Shown here in pieces: positions 16,467 through 24,201 of a DNA stretch of 31,673 nt (position 1 is its first letter; each line of letters opens with the position of its first letter). The stretch comes from Gammaproteobacteria bacterium UBA2168 (GTDB lineage Bacteria; Pseudomonadota; Gammaproteobacteria; Pseudomonadales; Azotimanducaceae): positions 1 through 31,673 of the forward strand of contig DCWG01000160.1 of NCBI GenBank assembly GCA_002327525.1, read 5' to 3'. Below the pieces are notes generated by a model. It was not told the origin of the DNA. It worked only from the letters and a program-made list of their open reading frames with translations, and did not search any database. The position numbers were made by a program, and so were the translations under genes.

Positions 16467-17396
16467 CTAGAGCAGAGCCTCAAGCTCAGGCAAAGCCTTG
16501 AACAGATCCGCGACGAGTCCGTAGTCCGCGACCTGGAAGATCGGTGCGTCCTCGTCCTTGTTTATGGCAACGATGACCTTGCTGTCCTTCATACCGGCCA
16601 GGTGCTGGATAGCACCAGAGATCCCGACCGCGATGTAGAGATCGGGGGCTACGATTTTGCCTGTCTGACCTACCTGCATGTCGTTGGGCACGAAGCCGGC
16701 ATCGACCGCGGCACGCGAGGCGCCGATGGCCGCACCGAGTTTGTCCGCAATGCCGTCCAGCATGGCGAAATTCTCTTCGCTACCCATGCCGCGCCCACCT
16801 GAGACGATCACGCTCGCCGCGGTCAGCTCCGGACGTTCGGACTTGGCGATTTCCTCGCCGAGGAAAGAGGTAGCTCCCGCATCGTGGACACTGTCCACCG
16901 ATTCGACGCTGCCGGATCCACCTTCGGCGGCGGCGGCATCGAACGCGGTACCGCGTACCGTGATCACCTTCACCGCATCGTTCGACTTCACGGTGGCTAT
17001 CGCGTTGCCCGCATAGATGGGACGTTTGAAGGTATGCTCGGATTCAACGCTGGTGATATCCGAAATCTGCGCCACATCCAGTGTTGCAGCCACGCGGGGC
17101 ATGAAATTCTTGCCGGTGGTCGTGGTCGTAGCCAGTACGTGGGTGTAGTTAGCCGCCAGTTCAGCGACCAGCGCGGCCACGCTCTCAGCCAGCTGATGAG
17201 CATATGCATCGTTGTCCGCGACCAGCACCTTTCCCACACCTTCCACGGCCGCGGCCTGTTCCGCTACCGAGCCGCAACCGGATCCTGCCACCAGAATGTC
17301 GAAATCGTTACCAATGGCCTTCGCTGCTGCCACCACTACGAGAGTGGCTGCCTTCAGCTCCTGATTGTCGTGTTCTGCTATTACCAGCGTGCTCAT
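16467..17396 (-). CDS. etfA: Electron transfer flavoprotein alpha subunit
   Basis: FAD-binding subunit of the soluble ETF heterodimer that accepts electrons from acyl-CoA dehydrogenases and passes them to ETF-ubiquinone oxidoreductase. The 309 residues match the family length. The N-terminal domain starts [12 protein letters not shown] and has [20 protein letters not shown]. The C-terminal FAD domain shows [56 protein letters not shown] and [20 protein letters not shown], all hallmark ETF-alpha blocks. Its ATG overlaps the etfB stop by 4 nt, fitting coupled translation of a 1:1 complex. Confidence 0.97.
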   Translation of the reverse strand: MSTLVIAEHDNQELKAATLVVVAAAKAIGNDFDILVAGSGCGSVAEQAAAVEGVGKVLVADNDAYAHQLAESVAALVAELAANYTHVLATTTTTGKNFMPRVAATLDVAQISDITSVESEHTFKRPIYAGNAIATVKSNDAVKVITVRGTAFDAAAAEGGSGSVESVDSVHDAGATSFLGEEIAKSERPELTAASVIVSGGRGMGSEENFAMLDGIADKLGAAIGASRAAVDAGFVPNDMQVGQTGKIVAPDLYIAVGISGAIQHLAGMKDSKVIVAINKDEDAPIFQVADYGLVADLFKALPELEALL

Positions 17397-18145
17397 GTGA
17401 TCACCTTCGCTTCGTTTCTGAGCTTGTCGACCAGCTCATCCACCGTCTCCACCTTGACCCCCGCCTGGCGTTCCTCTGGCGGTTCTACCGAAACCACCTC
17501 CACCGTCGGCGCGACATCCACACCGAGATCCGCGGCACTCATCGTGTCGAGCGGCTTCTTCTTTGCCTTCATGATATTGGGTAGAGATGCATAGCGCGGT
17601 TCGTTGAGCCGCAGATCCGTGGTGATCACTGCGGGCAGCGAAACGGAGATAGTCTGCAACCCGCCATCGATTTCCCGGGTCACCTTGAGCTTGCCGTCCT
17701 CGGGCGTTACCTCGGAGGCGAATGTGCCCTGCGGCATGCCGGCGAGTGCTGCAAACATCTGGCCGGTCTGACTGTTGTCGCCATCGATACTCTGCTTGCC
17801 AAAAATCACGATGTCGGCGTTTTCCTTGTCCTGCAGAGCCTTCAGCGCCTTGGCGATGCCAAGTGGCTGCACGTCCTCATCGGTTTCGATCAGTACCGCG
17901 CGATCCGCACCGAGCGCCAGACAGGTGCGCAATTGTTCCTGGCAGGCTGACGTGCCTACTGCAACAGCCACGACTTCAGTCGCCAAGCCTGCTTCCGTGA
18001 GCCGTACCGCTTCCTCGATTGCAATTTCGCAAAAGGGATTGACGGCCATCTTGACGTTCGTGAGATCCACGCCAGTGTTGTCGGGCTTAACCCGCACCTT
18101 GACGTTGGCGTCCACGACACGCTTCACCGGTACCATTACCTTCAT
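17393..18145 (-). CDS. etfB: Electron transfer flavoprotein beta subunit
   Basis: AMP-binding partner of etfA. I chose the ATG ending at 18145, which has a GAGG six bases upstream and gives [20 protein letters not shown], the standard ETF-beta start (250 residues). An in-frame start 96 nt upstream has no family support. Key blocks are [47 protein letters not shown] and [20 protein letters not shown], the last being the recognition loop that docks on dehydrogenases. The gene is divergent from the ETF-ubiquinone oxidoreductase gene, so the whole electron route is encoded around one control region. Confidence 0.97.
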   Translation of the reverse strand: MKVMVPVKRVVDANVKVRVKPDNTGVDLTNVKMAVNPFCEIAIEEAVRLTEAGLATEVVAVAVGTSACQEQLRTCLALGADRAVLIETDEDVQPLGIAKALKALQDKENADIVIFGKQSIDGDNSQTGQMFAALAGMPQGTFASEVTPEDGKLKVTREIDGGLQTISVSLPAVITTDLRLNEPRYASLPNIMKAKKKPLDTMSAADLGVDVAPTVEVVSVEPPEERQAGVKVETVDELVDKLRNEAKVIT

Positions 18146-18230
18146 GAATGCCTCGAAACGAACATTAATGGCTAAATTCTCTCGGAACGCTCCTGAAGGC
18201 TCCTCGAGAAAGTAGCGTGTTGATAGAACA

Positions 18231-18270
18231 ACGGGCCGCACTCGGCCCGTCTTAAACCCCGTTTTAGGGG
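18231..18270. promoter_or_regulatory. Two adjacent inverted repeats upstream of etfB
   Basis: ACGGGCCG-CACT-CGGCCCGT (18231-18250) is a perfect 8-bp inverted repeat; CCCC-GTTTTA-GGGG (18257-18270) is a second, shorter one. They lie 86-125 nt before etfB, in the space shared with the divergent ETF-QO gene. They could be operators or structure in the etfB leader; no matching regulator is proposed. Confidence 0.4.
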
Positions 18271-18336
18271 GCGCGTATTCTCGCCGGGAGCAACGTAGAA
18301 GGTCAAGGATCAGAGACTACGCAGTATCCGTAACGC

Positions 18337-18342
18337 TATAAT
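18337..18342 (+). promoter_or_regulatory. Candidate -10 element for ETF-ubiquinone oxidoreductase
   Basis: A perfect TATAAT lies 38 nt upstream of the ATG. No good -35 is seen at the usual distance, so an activator may be needed or the match may be chance. Confidence 0.4.
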
Positions 18343-18379
18343 CCGGGGCTGTCAAAACAATAACGGAGACGCGCAGCCG

Positions 18380-20053
18380 ATGGCGGAAGACGCTCAGGAA
18401 ACCGAACGGGAATCCATGGAATTCGATGTGGTCATCGTCGGCGGCGGTCCGGCCGGCCTGTCGGCCGCCTGCCGACTAGTGCAGATGGCGGAGGCCGCCG
18501 GCAGCGAGGTTTCGGTGTGTCTGGTCGAGAAGGGTTCCGAAGTCGGCGCACACATCCTCTCCGGCGCGGTGTTCGAAACCACCGCGCTCGATGAACTGTT
18601 CCCAGACTGGCAAGAGTGTGGCGCGCCCGTGAACAATCCGGTCACCACAGACTCCATCTACTACATGGTCAATGGCACCAATCGCATCAAGGTGCCATCC
18701 CTGTTCGTTCCCGGCGACGCTCACAACGAAGGCAATCACGCCATCTCACTGGGCAACCTGTGCCGCTGGCTGGGTGAACAGGCCGAGGCGATGGGCGTGA
18801 ACATATTCCCCGGGTTCGCCGCATCGGAAGTGCTCTACAACGACGACGGTAGTGTGCGCGGCATCGCCACCGGCGATATGGGTATCGGTGCCGACGGCGA
18901 AGCCAAGGGAACCTACACCCCAGGTTACGAACTTCACGCCAAGTACACGATTTTCGCGGAAGGATGCAGAGGCCATCTCGGCAAACAGCTGATCGCAAAA
19001 TACCACCTCGAGGCGAACTCCGGCACGCAACACTACGGCATCGGCCTGAAGGAACTGTGGGATGTGAATCCGGAGAAACACGAGGCCGGCAAAGTCATTC
19101 ATAGCGTCGGCTGGCCACTCGGGCACTTCCCCGGGGCCGCCACGGGTGGCTCATTCATCTACCACCTTGAGAACAATCAGGTAGCACTCGGACTGATTGT
19201 CGATCTGTCCTATTCCAACCCGCACCTGTCCCCGTTCGATGAGTTTCAGCGCTGGAAGCATCATCCCCTAGTGGCTGAGCAGCTCGAAGGTGGTACGCGC
19301 GTCTCGTATGGCGCGCGCGCTATCGTCAAGGGTGGCCTCACGGGATTGCCGAAAGCGTCGGCACCCGGCGCCATCCTGGTGGGCGACGACGCCGGTTTTC
19401 TCAACGTGCTCAAGATCAAGGGCAGCCACACGGCCATGAAGACGGGCATGATGGCAGCAGAGAGCATATTCGATGCCCTCGCAGCGGGCGACGAGGGCGG
19501 TAGCGACCTCGAAGATTTTCAGACACGCTTCGAGGCCTCCTGGGTGTTCGAGGAGCTCAATCGCAGCCGCAACGCGGGACCGGGCTTGCACAAACTCGGT
19601 ATGCTGATGGGCTCGGCGCATGCACTGTTCGGTAGTTGGGTGGGAGGCTGGCCTTACACGCTTGCCGATCCCAAACCGGATCACGCAACACTCAAACCGG
19701 CTGCTCAGAGTAAGACCATAGACTACCCGAAGCCGGACGGCGTACTGTCGTTCGACAAGCTCTCATCGGTGTTCCTCTCCAACACCAACCACGAGGAAGA
19801 CCAGCCCTGCCACCTGCGCCTGACCGACGCCCACATTCCGCTGCAGAGCAACCTGCCGCAGTTCGACGAGCCGGCGCAACGCTATTGTCCGGCCGGGGTG
19901 TACGAGATCATTGAAGAAAACGACGCAAAATACTTCCAGATCAACGCCCAGAACTGCGTGCACTGCAAGACCTGCGACATCAAGGATCCGGCACAGAACA
20001 TTACCTGGGTAGTGCCCGAAGGCACCGGGGGGCCGAACTACCCCAACATGTGA
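18380..20053 (+). CDS. Electron transfer flavoprotein-ubiquinone oxidoreductase
   Basis: Membrane-associated FAD/4Fe-4S enzyme that passes electrons from reduced ETF to ubiquinone. The 557 residues match bacterial ETF-QO. The FAD-binding motif GGGPAG is at 21-26; SEVGAHILSGAVFE and SLGNLCRWLGEQAE follow. The ubiquinone/FAD region has HSVGWPLGHFPGAATGGSFI, KGGLTGLPKASAPGAILVGD and LNVLKIKGSHTAMKTGM. The C-terminal ferredoxin-like cluster uses C503, C526, C529 and C532 (NCVHCKTCDIKDP, with QNITWVVPEG after). ATG 18380 has GGAGA 11 nt upstream; a second ATG at residue 13 would still keep the FAD motif. It converges with the DUF1285 gene across only 15 nt. Confidence 0.97.
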   Translation: MAEDAQETERESMEFDVVIVGGGPAGLSAACRLVQMAEAAGSEVSVCLVEKGSEVGAHILSGAVFETTALDELFPDWQECGAPVNNPVTTDSIYYMVNGTNRIKVPSLFVPGDAHNEGNHAISLGNLCRWLGEQAEAMGVNIFPGFAASEVLYNDDGSVRGIATGDMGIGADGEAKGTYTPGYELHAKYTIFAEGCRGHLGKQLIAKYHLEANSGTQHYGIGLKELWDVNPEKHEAGKVIHSVGWPLGHFPGAATGGSFIYHLENNQVALGLIVDLSYSNPHLSPFDEFQRWKHHPLVAEQLEGGTRVSYGARAIVKGGLTGLPKASAPGAILVGDDAGFLNVLKIKGSHTAMKTGMMAAESIFDALAAGDEGGSDLEDFQTRFEASWVFEELNRSRNAGPGLHKLGMLMGSAHALFGSWVGGWPYTLADPKPDHATLKPAAQSKTIDYPKPDGVLSFDKLSSVFLSNTNHEEDQPCHLRLTDAHIPLQSNLPQFDEPAQRYCPAGVYEIIEENDAKYFQINAQNCVHCKTCDIKDPAQNITWVVPEGTGGPNYPNM

Positions 20054-20068
20054 GGCCGGGACACGCAA

Positions 20069-20611
20069 TCAGGTGAGCGAGCCCAGCGAAAAGCGGGAAC
20101 CGGCGCTGTACAGCACCAACTCGCCTCCCTCCTCCACGCCGAGCTCCACCAGCCGGTAGTACACGGCTTGCGCTATGCGGGCCGTGAGGCCCGGGCGCAC
20201 TTCCACCACCGGGTACGCTCCTCGCCCGGTGGTGCTCACGCTCAACGGGTGAGCGTCATCCGCCATCACCAGTTCACCCGTGTTGGTGGTGAACATCAGA
20301 TCCATATCGCGGCCCTGGCCGCGCGTATCGCAATCGACTGCCACAAACGGCGTGTCTTCGACTTCGATCAGCAATTTCTCCACCGGTGTGACGAGGGCGT
20401 AGCCGTCTTCGTCATGGCATAGCACCGAGGCGAACGCCTGTACCATCGCGGCACGCGTGATCGGGCTGCCCTGGTGATGCCAGCTGCCATCGCGAGCGAT
20501 ACGGATATCGATGCGACCGACACTTTCGGGAGACCACAAATGAACAGGCGGCCGGGATTGCTGGTGAAGCTGTGCTTCAAGCTGCTCAAAGAGCTCTTCG
20601 GGACCACGCAC
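20069..20611 (-). CDS. DUF1285 protein
   Basis: A 180-residue protein of the DUF1285 family, function unknown. The start is GTG ending at 20611, 7 nt after the moaA stop, so the two are probably one transcript. Family blocks visible are PPVHLWSPESVGRIDIRIAR, DGSWHHQGSPITRAAMV, FASVLCHDEDGYALVTPVEK and VAVDCDTRGQG; the end resembles MTTNTGELV...HPL followed by a short arm. Homologues are small single-domain proteins of roughly this length. No signal peptide or membrane helix is seen. Pairing with moaA may be chance or may hint at molybdenum metabolism. Confidence 0.88.
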   Translation of the reverse strand: MRGPEELFEQLEAQLHQQSRPPVHLWSPESVGRIDIRIARDGSWHHQGSPITRAAMVQAFASVLCHDEDGYALVTPVEKLLIEVEDTPFVAVDCDTRGQGRDMDLMFTTNTGELVMADDAHPLSVSTTGRGAYPVVEVRPGLTARIAQAVYYRLVELGVEEGGELVLYSAGSRFSLGSLT

Positions 20612-20618
20612 GCGGATA

Positions 20619-21584
20619 TCAGCCGCCGATAAACTTCATGACGGTGGTTTCGCCGTGAAACGCGAGATCCTGTTTGTCACCGAGTGCTGCGACCATGACG
20701 CGCTGCAGGGCGGCAAGGGCGAGATGCTGCGACATACTCAGAATCGGGGCTATAGCGTGAGAACTCGTATTCGAAAGGCAGCCATACAGGTGACCGTTGG
20801 AGGCCAGCCGTAGTCGCGTACAGGAAGAACAGAACGGCTCGGATTCGTTGGCGATGATGCCGAAAACGCCCTCGCCCGGCACCTCGAAACGAACCGCGGT
20901 GGAGTCGTAGGGCGCATCAGTGCGAGCGTACTCGTAGCGCTCGCCAATTGCGTGCAGTATTTCTTCCATACCGATGAATTCGTGCACGTAGCGGTTGCTC
21001 GAGCGCAGGTAGCCCATGTTCATCAACTCGATGTAGCGAAGCTCGATACCACGCTCGAAGCAGAACTCAAGCAGGGGAACCAGCTGATCGGCATTGAGGG
21101 AACGCACCGGCACCATATTGACCTTCAGACGCACCCCGGCCTCCTGGAGAAGATCGATGCCGTGTAGCACCGTTTCCAGGTCGCCGCTCTTCGCGATCAC
21201 CGGAAATCGCTCCGCATCCAGTGTATCGAGGCTGAGATTGATGCGTTTCACGCCGGAACGCACGATTGTATCTATCTTGCGCGCTACCAGCTGACCATTC
21301 GTCGTAATGGCCACATCCGTCAAAGGCAGACCCATGAGTTCCGGCAGCAATTCATCGAACTTCGGCGATAGCAGTGGCTCCCCGCCGGTAATACGCACTT
21401 TCTCGATGCCGGCAGCTTCGATGAGGAGTTCCACCGCGCGCAGCATCTCGGCGGCAGACAGCTCGTGTGCGGCCGTCTGCAGCCGCTTCCCGTCTGGCAC
21501 GCAGTACTCGCATGCGTAGTTACACGCTGCCGTGAGACTAAGGCGAAGGTTGCGAAACCGGCGCCCGAGGGAATCCACGATCAC
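20619..21584 (-). CDS. moaA: GTP 3',8-cyclase MoaA
   Basis: Radical SAM enzyme for the first step of molybdenum cofactor synthesis, converting GTP to 3',8-cyclo-7,8-dihydro-GTP, the precursor of cyclic pyranopterin monophosphate. The 321 residues show the radical SAM cluster C21-x3-C25-x2-C28, the GGEP motif at 67-70, the LNLSLDTLD-like segment INLSLDTLDAERF, and the second cluster C252-x2-C255-x13-C269 that binds substrate. The C-terminal GG needed for activity in the family is present. The start is GTG ending at 21584 with GAGAGG about 10 nt upstream; a second GTG two codons later is also possible. No moaC, moaD or moaE is nearby. Confidence 0.95.
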   Translation of the reverse strand: MIVDSLGRRFRNLRLSLTAACNYACEYCVPDGKRLQTAAHELSAAEMLRAVELLIEAAGIEKVRITGGEPLLSPKFDELLPELMGLPLTDVAITTNGQLVARKIDTIVRSGVKRINLSLDTLDAERFPVIAKSGDLETVLHGIDLLQEAGVRLKVNMVPVRSLNADQLVPLLEFCFERGIELRYIELMNMGYLRSSNRYVHEFIGMEEILHAIGERYEYARTDAPYDSTAVRFEVPGEGVFGIIANESEPFCSSCTRLRLASNGHLYGCLSNTSSHAIAPILSMSQHLALAALQRVMVAALGDKQDLAFHGETTVMKFIGG

Positions 21585-21640
21585 TTAACTGTCGCCTCTC
21601 GAAGTCCAATGCCAGATGTTCTGATTATGCCAGAGCACGA

Positions 21641-22540
21641 GTGCACCCAACACTTCGGATGTTTCGTATCATGATAGGTGCATTTATCTTCATACTCTGC
21701 ACGATGTTGACCCGTCCTATCATCAACTGGCTGACCCGCCTGCGCCCGCCGAGCAGGTTCCCACTGAGCGACTATGCGCGCCTGCGCGAGGAAGTGCGAC
21801 CGTGCGATGTGATTCTGGTTGCCGGACGCAGCCGCGTGAGCGACGTGATCCGCATCGTTACCCAGAACGCCTGGACGCACGCGGCTCTCTACATTGGATC
21901 CCCGGGGGATCTCGATAATCCGGTGCTCACTCGCCGCCTGCAACGGCTTCCCGGATACCGACCGAACGAGCACCTCATCGTCGAAAGCCAGCTCGGACGC
22001 GGCACCATTGTCATGCCGCTGGACGAATACCGTCACGATCATCTTCGTCTTTGTCGTCCACGCGGCCTCACCGGGGAAGACGCCCAACTCCTGCTCGAAC
22101 ACGCGCTCAGCAGGGTCGGCAGCGAGTACGACATCCGCCAGATATTCGACCTCATGCGTTTCCTGCTGCCATGGGGGTTGCTGCCGCGCCGCTGGCGATC
22201 GAGCCTGTTTCGGGAAAATGCGGGGGCCCAAACGAAGACTGTCTGCTCCACCATGATCGCCGAGGCCTTCGCACAGGTGCAGTTTCCCATCCTACCCCTG
22301 GTTCACCAGGGCGAAGCACAGGAGCTGCGGCTGTATCGTCGCAACCCGCGCCTGTGCACACCGAGCGATTTCGACTTCTCTCCCTACTTCGAGATCATCA
22401 AGTACCCGTTCTTCGACCTGAGCGAACACGCCCACTACCGCCTGCTGCCCTGGTTTTCAACCGCTTCCCATGGCTTCTCGAATGTACCGCCCGCGCCCGA
22501 CAGCGGCGCGGCAGACACAGATTCCGAAACTAGGAACTAG
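21641..22540 (+). CDS. YiiX-like permuted papain-fold protein, membrane-anchored
   Basis: A 299-residue protein with an N-terminal hydrophobic anchor (IMIGAFIFILCTMLTRPII) and a domain of the YaeF/YiiX type (permuted NlpC/P60-like fold, C92 peptidase family). Visible blocks are VRPCDVILVAGRSRVSDVIR, then WTHAALYIG with H80, VESQLGRG with E115, and TVCSTMIAEAF with C202. Their order (His before Cys) is as expected for the permuted fold. Homologues are thought to act as amidases or lipid hydrolases, so the substrate here is open. The start is uncertain: GTG 21641 has a poor binding site, and ATG 21659 and ATG 21671 are alternatives that keep most or all of the anchor. It is divergent from moaA. 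Confidence 0.85.
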   Translation: MHPTLRMFRIMIGAFIFILCTMLTRPIINWLTRLRPPSRFPLSDYARLREEVRPCDVILVAGRSRVSDVIRIVTQNAWTHAALYIGSPGDLDNPVLTRRLQRLPGYRPNEHLIVESQLGRGTIVMPLDEYRHDHLRLCRPRGLTGEDAQLLLEHALSRVGSEYDIRQIFDLMRFLLPWGLLPRRWRSSLFRENAGAQTKTVCSTMIAEAFAQVQFPILPLVHQGEAQELRLYRRNPRLCTPSDFDFSPYFEIIKYPFFDLSEHAHYRLLPWFSTASHGFSNVPPAPDSGAADTDSETRN

Positions 22541-22665
22541 TTCCCAATAACCATCCACACGATCTGGTCTACTGAATCTCACCGTTGCCCACTCTCTCCC
22601 CCAATCGATCGGCAGCGGTAGCTTGGGGTGGTATACACCCCGTTATGTGCCTCCTTATGGTATTG

Positions 22666-22697
22666 ACCCGGGCGCTGCGAAGCCCCGGGTTCTTTTT
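22666..22697 (+). terminator. Intrinsic terminator downstream of the YiiX-like gene
   Basis: ACCCGGG and CCCGGGT form a 7-bp stem around an 11-nt loop, followed by TTCTTTTT. The orientation fits plus-strand transcription ending about 130 nt after the YiiX-like stop. A second short inverted repeat (GGGGTG-GTATA-CACCCC) lies just before it at 22625-22641. Confidence 0.7.
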
Positions 22698-22818
22698 GCC
22701 TGTCGCGCGCGACAGGGTAAAGAGTCCTCCTTCCCAGCCTCGCACGACGTTCACTACCGCGACCTCGCCCAGACCCCGGAGTGGAACAACGTCATGCCCG
22801 GACCTCTGCAGCGCTACC

Positions 22819-24201
22819 TCAATCCGACACCTCTCGCGCGGGCTCGCCGGCGAGTCTCGCGGCCAGCTGCGCCACGAAATCGTTTGTCCAGAACACACGG
22901 TTCGATCCCTTGATCAGCACCAGATCGCCGGCTGTGAGTTTGCCGCTCAACCAATCGAGCAGTTCTGCCCCCGCTCGTGCAAACCAGGGGCCTTGCTTTT
23001 CTCTCGGCAATATCGCGTGCAGGACACGCATGCCCTCCCCCACGCAGACCACCATATCCAGATCAGCGCAGTAACCGGCGAGTTGGCGGTGGTAGGCGTC
23101 GGACTCATTGCCCAGTTCGAGCATCTCGCCGAGCACCGCGAGCCTGCGTCCCGCGGCGGGACCGAGACTGGTTACTGCTGCCGCCATGCTCTCGGGATTC
23201 GCGTTGTAGCTGTCGTCGATGAGTGTGACGCCGCGAGCCTCGAGGTGTGTGCCTCGTCCTCGGGGGATCAGTTCGTCCGTCAGCTGACATGCGTCTGAAG
23301 GGTCTTCACCGAGCACCGACATGGCCGCCAGAACCGCGCATAAAGAAAGTGCCCGATGACGTCCACCGCCAGGCACATGAGCGGAGAATTCGTCATTGCC
23401 CAATCTGATGCGGGCACTACGTTCGTCCACTGCCAGCAGTTGCACCAAGGCATCCGGCGTCTCACCGAAGCGGTGCACGGAAATCGCGTCCGGGATCGAA
23501 TTCAACGCCAGGGTATCCTCGACTATCAGATGACCTTTATCGCCTAATCCTTTGTAAATACTAAGCTTTTCTATTTCGAGTTCTACTCGATCACGAAAGA
23601 ACTCGGCATGCGCGGCGTGAACGTTGAGCACGATAGCCACATCAGGCCGCGCAATTTGCGACAGCGGCTCGATTTCACCTGGATGATTGGTACCGATCTC
23701 GTACACAGCGTATTTCGCCCGGAGTGGCGTCGATGCAATCGACAGCGGCACACCCAGATGGTTGTTGAGACTGCCCGCCGTCGCGAATGCGCCGAGGGCG
23801 CGCGCGAGCAGGGTCTTGGTGGTCGTCTTGCCACTACTGCCGGTCACCGCGAGAACGTTGCCGGTAAATTCCGCCCGGCGTGCCCGTGCGATGTTCCAGA
23901 GCGCATCGAGCGTGTCATCGACGCGTAGCAGGGGGCCGACTCCCCCATCGACCGGCCGGTGCACCAGAGCGCCGGCGGCACCTGCTTCGATCGCGGCCGC
24001 CACATAGTCGTGGCCGTCTCTGTCGGAGCGCTGGCTGACCTGAAAGCGGGGTCCTGGGTCACCTGGCAGGGCAATGAACAGATCCCCGGGTCGAATCCGC
24101 CGCGAATCGATGGCGAACCCGCTTATCTTCGGTCCTTCTACCGCAGCAACACCCACCGCGAGGCACAAATCCTCCCACCGCCACAGCGTGGATTCGTTCA
24201 C
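22819..24201 (-). CDS. murF: MurF-family ligase (UDP-MurNAc-tripeptide D-Ala-D-Ala ligase)
   Basis: ATP-dependent ligase of the Mur family. MurF adds D-Ala-D-Ala to UDP-MurNAc-tripeptide in the cytoplasm, completing the cell-wall precursor. The 460 residues show the N-terminal substrate domain (ISGFAIDSRRIRPGDLFIAL), the ATP loop TGSSGKTTTK at 120-129, NNHLGVP, EIGTNHPGEI, K212 at the likely carbamylated-lysine position, PRGRG, DDSYNANPESM and GEMLELG. The segment after NVHAAH (AEFFRDRVELEIEKLSIYKG) and the C-terminal KGSNRVFWTNDFV depart from the usual KGSR.M pattern. The gene is outside any division/cell-wall cluster, and its start overlaps the acyl-CoA ligase stop by 4 nt. It may be the only murF or a specialised paralogue. 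Confidence 0.88.
   Translation of the reverse strand: MNESTLWRWEDLCLAVGVAAVEGPKISGFAIDSRRIRPGDLFIALPGDPGPRFQVSQRSDRDGHDYVAAAIEAGAAGALVHRPVDGGVGPLLRVDDTLDALWNIARARRAEFTGNVLAVTGSSGKTTTKTLLARALGAFATAGSLNNHLGVPLSIASTPLRAKYAVYEIGTNHPGEIEPLSQIARPDVAIVLNVHAAHAEFFRDRVELEIEKLSIYKGLGDKGHLIVEDTLALNSIPDAISVHRFGETPDALVQLLAVDERSARIRLGNDEFSAHVPGGGRHRALSLCAVLAAMSVLGEDPSDACQLTDELIPRGRGTHLEARGVTLIDDSYNANPESMAAAVTSLGPAAGRRLAVLGEMLELGNESDAYHRQLAGYCADLDMVVCVGEGMRVLHAILPREKQGPWFARAGAELLDWLSGKLTAGDLVLIKGSNRVFWTNDFVAQLAARLAGEPAREVSD

Noticed and set aside
16199..16501. 100-codon open frame before etfA on the plus strand
   Set aside because: No family motif, it overlaps the end of etfA, and it has the composition of a chance frame in GC-rich DNA.
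21581..22231. 216-codon minus-strand open frame opposite the YiiX-like gene
   Set aside because: It shadows a GC-rich gene whose plus-strand frame has clear family motifs; the antisense translation shows none.
22625..22641. Inverted repeat GGGGTG-GTATA-CACCCC as a terminator
   Set aside because: No T-run follows; the stronger hairpin at 22666-22697 fits that role better.
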